A stretch of DNA of 64,000 nt from Sulfolobales archaeon (GCA_038881635.1 JAVZPJ010000005.1:32082-96081); one strand, 5' to 3'; shown: positions 15,550 through 24,102, counted from the first letter of the stretch. Made by a program: numbers and translations. Notes: a model not told the origin generated them from the letters alone.

Positions 15550-17374
15550 TCTCATTAGAAGATTTCATTCAGAGAATCTCTACACACCTCCTGTGGCTAG
15601 GTATAAGGTAGTGGATCTAGAATACTATAAGAAGATCTATATGGAGTCGGTTAGAGATCCATGTAGTTTCTGGGGTAGAGAAGCTGAGAAACTTGCTTGG
15701 AGTAGAAAATGGAGGAAAACATGCGAAGGCGAAGGTCTTAATACTAGATGGTTCGTAGATGGCGAGATTAACGTGTATTATAATCTTATCGAGAAGCACA
15801 GAGATAAATGGGTGTGGAGCAAGCCTGCTGTGATCTGGGAGAGTGAGGATGGTAGTGTTAGGATATCATTCTACAAGGATCTTTACGAGAGATCTAGTGT
15901 CATAGCTAGAGCTTTAGAAGATTATGGTGTGAGAAGAGGAGAATGGGTTATAATGTATGTAACCCCCTCGATAGAATCTCTCGAGATATTCCTAGCTCTA
16001 ATGAGAATAGGAGCTCCAGTAGAATTTATATTCACAGGCTTCGGCTACTACGAGATTAGAAAGAGGATCATGGGTAGAAGAGCTAGACATATAATCTCTG
16101 TAGATGGATTTACTAGAAGAGGAAGATCTATAGATCTTCTGAGTAACATTCTTAGAAGCGTTGAGAAGCTGGAGATCAAGAATATATTCTTAGTGAGAAG
16201 AATTGAGAAAGCTTATAAAGATGATAGAATAGTCTACTACGAGGATCTAATAAGAGGATCTAAGCATGAAAAAGATCCCGCAATTCTAAACTCAAGAGAT
16301 CCTTTGATAGGACTTCACACAGGATATGTAGAAGATTTCAAACCATTAACACACGGGGTAGGAGGATTTCTCGTACAAGTCTACGCTACAAGTAAATGGA
16401 TCGGTTTAAGACCTCATGATACTTATTTCTGCACAGTATGGCCTGGATGGATTACAGGAATCTCCTACCAGTTCTTCGGACCTCTCATGATAGGATCCAC
16501 GATAGTATTCTACGAGGGAGGGCCTGACCAGCCTAGCTGGAATAGATGGTGGGATATTATAGAGAGGTACTCTGTAACCCTCTTCCTAACAACGGGAAGT
16601 GCTCTTAGAATGCTTAGAAGAAACACTCCAGAACCTCTGAAGATCTATAGATTCGATACTTTGAAAGCTATTCTCGTGACAGCTGAACCACTTGAGACTG
16701 AGGTGTGGGAGTGGAGCTATAGGTATGTTGGCACGGGGAGTAGAGCTTTTATAACATCTGTTCCGGAGAAATTTAGTGGGAGGATTCCTGTTGTGAATCT
16801 CTATATTCAAAGCGAGATAGGATCTTTTGCTACAGGAAGTCTTATAAATTATGTGTTCACAGAACTCTCACCAGGATCTGTAGGTCCTCCGATCCCTGGT
16901 TTTCATATTGATGTAGTTGATAAGAATGGGAATCCTATAAGAGGAAGCCCAGGTATGATGATAATAAGAAGTCCATGGCCTTCGATGCCTATAGAGTATC
17001 CTGAAGACTTTTCATTGAGATGGGCGAGAGGATATTATGAGACAGGAGATCTTGCTATAATGAGTGAGAATATGAATATATATCCTCTAGGAAGATATGA
17101 TGGTGTGATGAAGATCAGTGGATATAGGATCAGTCCTGGAGCGATAGAGAGAGTTCTCAGAGAGATCGCGAATCTAAAGAGTTTCAGAATCAAAAGATTA
17201 TATGATGATCTAAGATTTGAATCATATGTAGTTGAAGTATATGAAGAACTAGGAGAAAAAGATCTTAGGAGAATCATCAGAGAAAGTATTGGAGCTATTG
17301 CAGAGCCTAGGGATGTAATAGTTAAGAAGTCTCATGATGATTCTTCTAGCAAAGCTGATGCCACAGCGATCTGA
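15527..17374 (+). CDS. Acetyl-CoA-synthetase-like protein lacking the AMP-forming P-loop and C-terminal lysine
   Basis: Clearly of the AMP-forming acyl-CoA synthetase family, close to acetyl-CoA synthetase: 'WPGWITGISYQFFGPLMIG', 'RWWDIIERYSVTLF', 'YYETGDLAI', 'GRYDGVMKISGYRISPGAIE'. However, where the family has Y-T-S-G-T-T-G-x-P-K there is 'LHTGYVEDFKPLTHG' (residues 263-277). The C-terminus also ends before the P-K-T-R-S-G-K adenylation lysine, finishing in an Asp/Ser-rich tail. The frame is continuous, so this is not a simple frameshift. Adenylation seems unlikely; a CoA- or acyl-binding role is possible. The last 43 bp overlap hypF on the other strand. Confidence 0.8.
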   Translation: MEEKDLDDLIRRFHSENLYTPPVARYKVVDLEYYKKIYMESVRDPCSFWGREAEKLAWSRKWRKTCEGEGLNTRWFVDGEINVYYNLIEKHRDKWVWSKPAVIWESEDGSVRISFYKDLYERSSVIARALEDYGVRRGEWVIMYVTPSIESLEIFLALMRIGAPVEFIFTGFGYYEIRKRIMGRRARHIISVDGFTRRGRSIDLLSNILRSVEKLEIKNIFLVRRIEKAYKDDRIVYYEDLIRGSKHEKDPAILNSRDPLIGLHTGYVEDFKPLTHGVGGFLVQVYATSKWIGLRPHDTYFCTVWPGWITGISYQFFGPLMIGSTIVFYEGGPDQPSWNRWWDIIERYSVTLFLTTGSALRMLRRNTPEPLKIYRFDTLKAILVTAEPLETEVWEWSYRYVGTGSRAFITSVPEKFSGRIPVVNLYIQSEIGSFATGSLINYVFTELSPGSVGPPIPGFHIDVVDKNGNPIRGSPGMMIIRSPWPSMPIEYPEDFSLRWARGYYETGDLAIMSENMNIYPLGRYDGVMKISGYRISPGAIERVLREIANLKSFRIKRLYDDLRFESYVVEVYEELGEKDLRRIIRESIGAIAEPRDVIVKKSHDDSSSKADATAI

Positions 17375-19653
17375 CCTACTCCAATACCTCCGTCACCTGG
17401 TGGAACACTTCTGTTAATCCTGACCATAACATCTTCTTCAGAAGCGATCTCTCTAATACCTCTTATTATGTAGCTGTTCACAGCTGCACCTCCTGAGACT
17501 AATATCTCGTTTCTAGAGATTCTAAGACCTCTCATACTATCTATAGCGATTCTCGCTAGAGAGGATCCAAGGCTTTTAAGTATTGCGAGAGCTATAGAGC
17601 TTCTCTCTTCTCTCTCGATCTTGTCGAGAACCCATTCGAGAAGATCTCTTATATCAACTACTAGCAGTCCATCTGAAGAGAAGATCCTTATATAAGGTTC
17701 TTCAAGAACCTTCTCAGCTCTATCAGCTTCAGCTTCAAGTCTTATAGGAGGCTCTCCTTCATATGTTCTCAGACTGCATACTCCTAGTAATGCTGAGAAT
17801 GCATCTAGAACTCTACCCATGCTACTAGTCTTCACACCCATGCCTCTGCTTGATAGAACATGTGTTATCTCAGCTTCTTGAACTCCGTGTGGAAGAGATT
17901 CTATGAGTCTGTTTCTATTCAGAATCCTATGAATCTCATCCCATGAATAGCCTAAACCCGTCATAAGAGCTATAAGAGTTTTCACAGGATAAATAGCTGA
18001 AGAATCTCCTCCAGGTAGATTAAAAGATCTCAGACTTCCAACTCTTTTAAACTCTCTATATCCTGCTATGAGAATCTCTCCACCCCATATACCTCCGTCA
18101 ACTCCGTAGCCTGTTCCATCTATAGCTATTCCTATAGCTCTTTCATCAAGTTCATATCTTTCTTCAATCATTAGAGAAGCTATGTGAGCATGATGATGCT
18201 GTACTTCGACTAGCTTCGCATTATACTCTCTCGAGATCTTCCTGGCAATATCTCTGCTATGATATCCTGGATGCATATCTAGAGCAACTGCTTCAGGTCT
18301 TAGATCATATGTTTCAAGAAGCCATTTTAATTCTCTCTCTAGATCCTCTAGATTTCCAGGATCATCGAGATCTCCTATGAATTGTGTTGGAATGATCTTG
18401 TCGTCGAAGCCTACTGCTCCAGCTACTTGAAGTTCTGCTCCTACAGCAACTAGATCTCTTATTCTAAGAGATGTTCTAATCCATGTAGGTGCGTAGCCTC
18501 TTGATCTTCTTAGAAAAACAGGTTCTCCATCGGTGAATCTTATCACGCTATCATCAACTCTATGAACGATCTCTCTATCATGTTCAACGATGTAGTCAAC
18601 GATTGAACTCAGCTCTCTCAGAACACACTCGAGATTAGTACACATAGGTCTTCCATGAGAATTTCCACTGGTCATTATCAGAAAACCCTCTGGAATGCTT
18701 CTCATGAGGAGAATTTGAAAGCCTGTGTATGGAAGCATTATACCTAGACTTGAAAGTCCTGGAGCTACATACTCTGATACTAGAGAGCTTCTCTTCTTAG
18801 GTAGCACTACTATTGGTTTCTGAGGTGATTGGAGAAGTTCTCTAGCTCTATCATTTAGAAATACTATCTTTTCAGCTACCTCTAGATCTCTCACCATCAG
18901 AGCAAATGGTTTGTAAGGTCTTCTCTTTCTTCTTCTAAGCTCTAGAACCACGTCATCTCTTGACGCTAGTGCTGCTATGTGATATCCTCCGACACCTTTA
19001 ACAGCTACTATAGATCCTCTCAGTATTTCTCTGGATATGAAATCTATGATCTCGCTCTCTCTAATATTGATCTTCTCACCTTTGGATGTATACACATAAG
19101 TTCTAGGACCACATCTAGAACAGCTGATCCCTTGAGCATGAAATCTTCTTAGATTCTCAGGATCTTTATAATCTCTCTCACAATCACTACAAAGCTTGTA
19201 TCTGGCCATCGATGTGTTCTCACGATCATAAGGAGTTCTATACATCATAGAGTATCTAGGACCACACCAGGCGCAGCTATTCCAGTAATAACCGCTGAAC
19301 CTAGTTCCAGACTCTAGGATCTCGCTGGCACAGTAGTGACACACACCTATGTCTGGTGGTATCATGCTCCTGATATCCTTATCATGAATGCTTTTGAGAA
19401 TGCTGAAATCTCTATAACCTCTGGGAGTTTCCTCCTCTACGATCACTTCCTCGTAGAATGCTGGAGGAGGTTTTTCAACTTCTAGAGATCTTAAGAAGCT
19501 TTCTATATCCTTGTCATCGCCTTCGACGAATATCTCAACCTCGGCACCTCCCTTGTTAACGACGTATCCTTTCAAATTATTTTTAGAAGCAATTCTATAG
19601 ATAAAAGGTCTGAAACCTACTCCTTGTACGATTCCTGAGATTCTTATTCTCAA
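17332..19653 (-). CDS. hypF: Carbamoyltransferase HypF
   Basis: HypF makes the carbamoyl group that HypE converts to the cyanide ligands. All four modules are present in 773 aa: N-terminal acylphosphatase ('VQGVGFRPFIYR', residues 9-20), two C4 zinc fingers (about 105-190, e.g. 'CSDCERDYKDP' and 'CSRCGP'), a YrdC-like domain ('KGVGGYHIA', 'KRRPYKPFALMV') and a Kae1-like carbamoyltransferase domain ('VQHHHAHIASLM', 'AIDGTGYGVDGGIWGGE', 'VSGGAAVN'). It is transcribed toward the hypA-E operon from its own promoter, and its 3' end overlaps the Acs-like gene by 43 bp. Confidence 0.97.
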   Translation of the reverse strand: MRIRISGIVQGVGFRPFIYRIASKNNLKGYVVNKGGAEVEIFVEGDDKDIESFLRSLEVEKPPPAFYEEVIVEEETPRGYRDFSILKSIHDKDIRSMIPPDIGVCHYCASEILESGTRFSGYYWNSCAWCGPRYSMMYRTPYDRENTSMARYKLCSDCERDYKDPENLRRFHAQGISCSRCGPRTYVYTSKGEKINIRESEIIDFISREILRGSIVAVKGVGGYHIAALASRDDVVLELRRRKRRPYKPFALMVRDLEVAEKIVFLNDRARELLQSPQKPIVVLPKKRSSLVSEYVAPGLSSLGIMLPYTGFQILLMRSIPEGFLIMTSGNSHGRPMCTNLECVLRELSSIVDYIVEHDREIVHRVDDSVIRFTDGEPVFLRRSRGYAPTWIRTSLRIRDLVAVGAELQVAGAVGFDDKIIPTQFIGDLDDPGNLEDLERELKWLLETYDLRPEAVALDMHPGYHSRDIARKISREYNAKLVEVQHHHAHIASLMIEERYELDERAIGIAIDGTGYGVDGGIWGGEILIAGYREFKRVGSLRSFNLPGGDSSAIYPVKTLIALMTGLGYSWDEIHRILNRNRLIESLPHGVQEAEITHVLSSRGMGVKTSSMGRVLDAFSALLGVCSLRTYEGEPPIRLEAEADRAEKVLEEPYIRIFSSDGLLVVDIRDLLEWVLDKIEREERSSIALAILKSLGSSLARIAIDSMRGLRISRNEILVSGGAAVNSYIIRGIREIASEEDVMVRINRSVPPGDGGIGVGQIAVASALLEESS

Positions 19654-19923
19654 GGCTTTTATAACGACACCCTATATAGATTAGAATCACAGCCTAACTT
19701 ATTCTGTAGCTAAATAAAATCCTATGATATGCTCTAGCAAGCTTAAAAACTTCTCTCTTGAATCTATGTTTCTTCTCGTATTCAGCCTGGTTAAGAGAGC
19801 TCTATAAAATGCTCTACCATATCATTTCTTAAGCTCTTCTCTTTAGAGTATTCGCATAGTGGAAGGTTTATAGGGTTTTTGAGTGATGAGTTTTTTCTAG
19901 GAGGTTTTCTGAGGTGTTTTTCT

Positions 19924-20352
19924 ATGAGTAGTATGTCTATTGAGAGAATCTATAGGTTTAAGGGTGATCCTAGGAGTTTCATAGATAGAATACTCAGAGA
20001 TCCAGAGATTATAGCATTATATTATGAAGGTGTAGAAGGATCTGCTGAAGAAAGATATCTTAGGATTATAAAAGCCTCGATCAGATTTGGTGATAATGAG
20101 ATTTTCAGAGGAGATATAGAGGTTTTCAAAAGACTAGAAGAACCTCTTAGAATAACTTTTCACGGTATTAAAGGTGAGATAATAGATCTCATCATAAGCT
20201 TCATGAGGATATCTGGTAATGAGTATATTATGAAGATCCTATGTAGATTCAACGAGAGAAGTAGCAGGCCGGATTATCATGCTCTTGAGAGTATCCTCAG
20301 ATATCTTGAAGAACAATTTCTACTCTATTTCCCTAACGAGTTTAAGCCTTAA
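19924..20352 (+). CDS. Hypothetical protein, SRPBCC-like small domain
   Basis: About 142 aa. The pattern 'IERIYRFKGDPRSFIDRILR', then strands 'IFRGDIEVFKRLEEPLRITF' and a long C-terminal helix ('ALESILRYLEEQF'), resembles a small SRPBCC/CoxG-type lipid- or ligand-binding domain; this is a fold guess only. A longer frame opens at 19879, but GAGGTG near 19911-19916 fits ATG 19924. The gene at 23265-23756 (other strand) has a similar size and layout and may be a distant paralogue. The coding strand near the start is notably G/T-rich. Confidence 0.5.
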   Translation: MSSMSIERIYRFKGDPRSFIDRILRDPEIIALYYEGVEGSAEERYLRIIKASIRFGDNEIFRGDIEVFKRLEEPLRITFHGIKGEIIDLIISFMRISGNEYIMKILCRFNERSSRPDYHALESILRYLEEQFLLYFPNEFKP

Positions 20353-20389
20353 AGCTCTATATAAATCATACTAGCAGCTAATGATAGAT

Positions 20390-21241
20390 TCAAGTTCTCA
20401 TTCTCCTAGATATCTTAGGCTTGACAAGATATTGATCAGGATCTATACCTCTAGATCTTCTGGCAAGTATAAAGCCTCTATACCCGGAACCTGTTTCTAT
20501 GAAGTCTATCTCTGAGAAGAAAAACCATGATATCGAAAGTAGACCGGCTAGATCCCATAATCTGAATTCTAGAGCAACTCTATCCATAGTACTTAGATCT
20601 ATGAAAATCCTCTTAAAAACACCTCTAAAAGGATCATAGGCTATGTGGCCGGATAACACAAATCCTCCTCTCTTACTACTCTCTAGAGATACATCTCTAA
20701 AATCTCTCTGCTGATACAAAGACCAGATCCTATCATAATCCTCGATAACCAGAACACCTTCTAAGCCTAAGACTCTTGATAATCCTCCTATAAGATGTAT
20801 CATTTGATACACATCGAAATGAGGTGTTGAAAAACCATATATGAGAGCTATATCAGCTTCTCTAACATGCTTATAGAGATTTAAAGCATCATCTCTTATC
20901 ACATCAGCTTCTCTACCAAGATAAGCCCTACTATAGATCCTAGCCTTCTCAAGAGCTGAAAACCTGAGATCATTAACTATAAGATCATACTCAAAACCTC
21001 TATCAAGAAGAAGCTTAGCCATAGCAATACCACCAATCCCAGAACCACCACAAACATCAACAATCCTAAACCTTCTCCTCCTAGAAAGAAGATCTCTAAA
21101 CCACTCATGCTCAAACAAAATAGAAAAAGATTCATAAGCCTCCTGAAACCTCTTCAGACCAGAACCTCTATCAAGATCCTCATCCCAACCAATAATACTA
21201 TAATACCTCTCAAGATCACCATAACCCAATAAAAACCCCAT
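20390..21241 (-). CDS. Class I SAM-dependent methyltransferase
   Basis: SAM-binding motif I is 'RIVDVCGGSGIGG' (about residues 59-71), followed by 'YDLIVNDLRFSALEKA' (motif II region) and 'VIRDDALNLY' (motif III). This is a Rossmann-fold methyltransferase of about 283 aa with unknown substrate. The open frame runs up to 21316 into the left arm of the palindrome, giving a start 'MMNLLYTYAAG', but that part is AT-rich and hydrophobic; ATG 21241 (or TTG 21229) gives a more natural N-terminus. The region before it is very T-rich on the coding strand. Confidence 0.75.
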   Translation of the reverse strand: MGFLLGYGDLERYYSIIGWDEDLDRGSGLKRFQEAYESFSILFEHEWFRDLLSRRRRFRIVDVCGGSGIGGIAMAKLLLDRGFEYDLIVNDLRFSALEKARIYSRAYLGREADVIRDDALNLYKHVREADIALIYGFSTPHFDVYQMIHLIGGLSRVLGLEGVLVIEDYDRIWSLYQQRDFRDVSLESSKRGGFVLSGHIAYDPFRGVFKRIFIDLSTMDRVALEFRLWDLAGLLSISWFFFSEIDFIETGSGYRGFILARRSRGIDPDQYLVKPKISRRMRT

Positions 21242-21281
21242 AAAAGAAAATATCAGAAGAAAATAAGAAGAAAAATAAAAA

Positions 21282-21469
21282 GGCCCGGCGGCATAGGTAT
21301 ATAGTAGATTCATCATATAATCATATGATCATGATATATATGATATATGAAGACAGCGCGGATCTACGCAGAGTTTCCCCCACGTAGACCCGTGCCGTCT
21401 TCATATATCATATATATCATGATCATATGATTATATGATGAATCTACTATATACCTATGCCGCCGGGCC
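21282..21469. repeat. 188-bp palindrome: perfect 73-bp inverted repeat, extended by a coaxial inner stem
   Basis: The arms 21282-21354 and 21397-21469 are exact reverse complements over all 73 positions. The outer ends are GC-rich (GGCCCGGCGGC) and the remainder AT-rich. The 42-bp middle continues the symmetry: 21363-21368 (TCTACG) pairs with 21383-21388 (CGTAGA), so 84 of 87 positions pair around a 14-nt loop (21369-21382, containing a TTTCCCCC run). The axis is 21375.5. It lies between the divergent methyltransferase and apgM genes. No target-site duplication is visible at the outer ends. It could form a cruciform, or a hairpin if transcribed. Confidence 0.95.
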
Positions 21470-21754
21470 GTGTAATATATTTGTTTTCTGGATATTTATG
21501 CTTAGATCTGATGGTATTTGATCTGTGTTTGGTGATTTTTTTAATTATTTTATATTAACATTTGATTGCAGTCTTGTTAGAGTTCTTCTCTTTCTATGTT
21601 TATATTGTATATGATAATAATGTGTTTTTTCTTCTGCTTGTGATTTTTATTTTCAGCTGGCTTCTGGCATTTTCTTTAATGTTTTCTCTGGTTTTGTTTG
21701 TTTCTAAGATCTTTTGCTTAATATTTGTTTAACTATCTTATTCTGGTGAATGTA
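21470..21754. other. T-rich spacer between palindrome and apgM
   Basis: No gene is seen in these 285 bp. In 21481-21720 the top strand is about 56% T but only about 17% A (counted by eye: 134 T, 41 A of 240). On the far side of the palindrome the top strand is rich in A and C instead. The apgM promoter must lie here; AT-rich TATA-like sequences (TTATATT, TATATTGTATATG) occur near 21550 and 21600, but none can be chosen with confidence. Confidence 0.6.
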
Positions 21755-23035
21755 TTGGGTTTGAGAAGTAAGCTTTTATATGTTGTTCTGGATGGTGCTG
21801 CTGATAGTATTAGTGATCCTTATACTACTCTTGAGAAGGCTAGCAAACCTGGTTTGGACAGGCTTGCTAGAGAGAGTGTGTGTGGTGTTATGTATGTTCT
21901 TGGTAGGGGTATTGCTCCTGAGAGTGATGAAGCTGTTATATCTCTTCTAGGATATGATCCTCATGAGATTTATACTGGGAGAGGACCTATAGAAGCTGTT
22001 GGAATAGGGCTGGGGCTTAGAGAAGATTATGAGATAGCTTTCAGAGCTAATTTTGCTACAATAGATCCTTCTACTAGAAGAATCATAGATAGAAGAGCTG
22101 GGAGAAGTATTAGTAGAGATGAAGCTGTAGAACTTGCTAAAACTCTTGATGGACTGGATCTAGGGATTTACGATGGTTATGCTAGAGTGAGAGCTTCTAT
22201 AGGTCATAGAGCTGTGGTTATAATAGGTAGTAGAAGTCGTAAGCTGTCGCCCTTAGTAAGCAACAGCGATCCAGCTTACGAGAGAAGAGGTCTTATAAGC
22301 ATTGCCACACCATCTTACGAACCCTATCTAAAACACGTGAAAGCTCTTGAAGATTCTGAGGAAGCTAGAATTGCCGCGGAGCTTACAAATAGATTTATAG
22401 AGCTCTCTATAGAGAAACTCGATAAACATCCTATAAATAAGATTAGAAGAGAGAGAGGAGCACCTCCAGCCAACGTAATACTTCTCAGAGACGCTGGCGG
22501 GAGGATCCCGAAGCCCGAGCCTCTTGAAAAGAGATATGAAGCAAGATTCGCAGTTCTAGCTGAGATGCCTGTTGAAGTAGGTCTTGGAAGAATCTTCGGT
22601 GCTAAAACATTAGAATTAGAATACATAGAAGATCCTAGGAGAAACTATGAGGACAAGCTTGAGAAAACACTCAAGATGTTAAAAGATAATGACATAGTAT
22701 ACATCCATCTTAAAGGACCTGACGAGCCGGGTCATGATGGAGATTTCGAGCTTAAGAAGAAAAGAATCGAAGATATAGATAGATACTTTATAACACCAGT
22801 ATTAGAAGAGGTTCTAGAAAAAATCTCAATGATAGTCACAGCAGATCACGCAACACCTCCATCTAGAAGATCTCATACAGACGACCCAGTACCAGTGCTA
22901 TTCTACACACCCGGTATAGAGCCTGATAGGATAACAATCTTCAGCGAGAGAAACTGCATGAGAGGATCTCTAGGAGTCTACGAACATGGGTGGAACATGC
23001 TTCCAAGCATTATCCAGAAACATCTCAAGATCTAG
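21755..23035 (+). CDS. apgM: 2,3-bisphosphoglycerate-independent phosphoglycerate mutase, archaeal type
   Basis: Glycolytic/gluconeogenic enzyme interconverting 3- and 2-phosphoglycerate. Alkaline-phosphatase-fold motifs are in place: 'LLYVVLDGAADS' at the N-terminus, 'APESDEAVISLLGYDP' with the serine nucleophile, 'YTGRGPIEAVGIG', 'VYIHLKGPDEPGHDGD' and 'IVTADHATPPSRRSHTDDPV' for the metals. The frame can be opened at 21725, but GGTG at 21745-21748 with TTG 21755 (or TTG 21761) fits the family N-terminus. Codons near the start are strongly T/G-biased, and this weakens toward the end. Confidence 0.93.
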   Translation: MGLRSKLLYVVLDGAADSISDPYTTLEKASKPGLDRLARESVCGVMYVLGRGIAPESDEAVISLLGYDPHEIYTGRGPIEAVGIGLGLREDYEIAFRANFATIDPSTRRIIDRRAGRSISRDEAVELAKTLDGLDLGIYDGYARVRASIGHRAVVIIGSRSRKLSPLVSNSDPAYERRGLISIATPSYEPYLKHVKALEDSEEARIAAELTNRFIELSIEKLDKHPINKIRRERGAPPANVILLRDAGGRIPKPEPLEKRYEARFAVLAEMPVEVGLGRIFGAKTLELEYIEDPRRNYEDKLEKTLKMLKDNDIVYIHLKGPDEPGHDGDFELKKKRIEDIDRYFITPVLEEVLEKISMIVTADHATPPSRRSHTDDPVPVLFYTPGIEPDRITIFSERNCMRGSLGVYEHGWNMLPSIIQKHLKI

Positions 23036-23264
23036 CTTATCCACGAGTTTCCCATATAGCGGAAAAAGTGATCGAGTCCGAACTCCTCCTCACTCTAAAG
23101 AACGAAGCTTTCGGGATGTAAAAATTTTTTCTGAAGATATTATCAGAGGACAAAGATATTCATAAGAGAATCTATCAGCAGAGTTATAGGTAGAGAAGAT
23201 AATCATAATCCTAGATATCTAGAGTATATCTAGAACCTATGCAGAGCAGTCTAGAGATTCATTG

Positions 23265-23756
23265 CTAGATCTTCTTCACTCTATCTTCCGAAGAATTCTC
23301 CAGGAGAGAGACTTTATCAATATGCTGAGAGTTTCCGAGCATCAGATCCTCTATCCTTCTGCTCACTATATTCAATAATTTCTTCAATCTTTCTAGTCCT
23401 CTCCCATATAACTCTCTGTAAATAACACCTCTGATCTCTACTATAAACTTATCAGGCTCTCTAGGACCTCTTGATACGTATATGCTCACGCTCATAATAT
23501 TCTCACCATTCTCACGAAATAAATACTTCATAGACGAGATAGAAGGCGATGTAAATATCATCTCACCTTTAAACAGAATCTCTTCACCATCTCTAACAAT
23601 AGCATCACTATAGATCATCAGATTTCTTTTATCACTTACAAAAGCACTATACTCATCTAAGATCTTCTCAGGATTAGATCTCATAATATTTAGAAATTCT
23701 TTATAATACTCTAGATCTATCGAAAATCTTCTGACACCATCACCCGTGAAGCTCAT
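23265..23756 (-). CDS. Hypothetical protein, possible SRPBCC-like domain
   Basis: 163 aa, not recognised. Strand-rich middle ('EEILFKGEMIFTSPSISSMK', 'PDKFIVEIRGVIYRELYG') followed by a long helix ('LERLKKLLNIVSRRIEDLML') and a polar tail. The order resembles the product of 19924-20352, so both may belong to one small ligand-binding family; identity is too low to be sure by eye. It is flanked by gene-poor spacers of about 230 and 345 bp and appears to be monocistronic. Confidence 0.5.
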   Translation of the reverse strand: MSFTGDGVRRFSIDLEYYKEFLNIMRSNPEKILDEYSAFVSDKRNLMIYSDAIVRDGEEILFKGEMIFTSPSISSMKYLFRENGENIMSVSIYVSRGPREPDKFIVEIRGVIYRELYGRGLERLKKLLNIVSRRIEDLMLGNSQHIDKVSLLENSSEDRVKKI

Positions 23757-24102
23757 TTTATAAGCCCTCTTCCAGATTTCTACTACTCCCGGTTCTATCT
23801 AATAATACTATTCTTACAAAGATTTTATATACTACACCCATGATTCTAAAACAATTGAGGAGAACAGAATCACCTTATTAGCATTAATAAAACGCCAGTC
23901 ACATAACTGCTTAAAAACTATCTGGGTTTCTGCAGTCTGAATTCCTGTAGATATTTCTATCGTATGGTAACACCTTAATATTTTAAATTCAGCTCTTATG
24001 CTTAAAACTATTACTGTGATCTCCTAATTTGGATATCCTAGATCTATTCTTCTTCATAATATTTATAATCGGTTACCGGAATTCTTCTTTGGTGTTCTTT
24101 TG
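23757..24102. other. Intergenic region with no gene seen
   Basis: 346 bp, AT-rich. It holds the promoters of the leftward 23265-23756 gene and the rightward 24103 gene; TTTATATAC at 23823-23831 could serve as a TATA element. Short CTGA and TGAT strings occur, but they do not form a C/D box RNA with sensible spacing. No tRNA, repeat or open frame of note was found. Confidence 0.4.

Noticed and set aside
19870-19950. GTGATGA followed by CTGA at the start of the 19924 gene, like C/D boxes
   Set aside because: The C' and D boxes are not convincing and the sequence overlaps a ribosome binding site and coding start.
21355-21396. ORB-like origin-recognition motif in the palindrome loop (TTTCCCCCACG)
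   Set aside because: The resemblance to ORB or mini-ORB sequences is partial; there is one copy and no cdc6/orc1 gene nearby. Only the skew argument remains.
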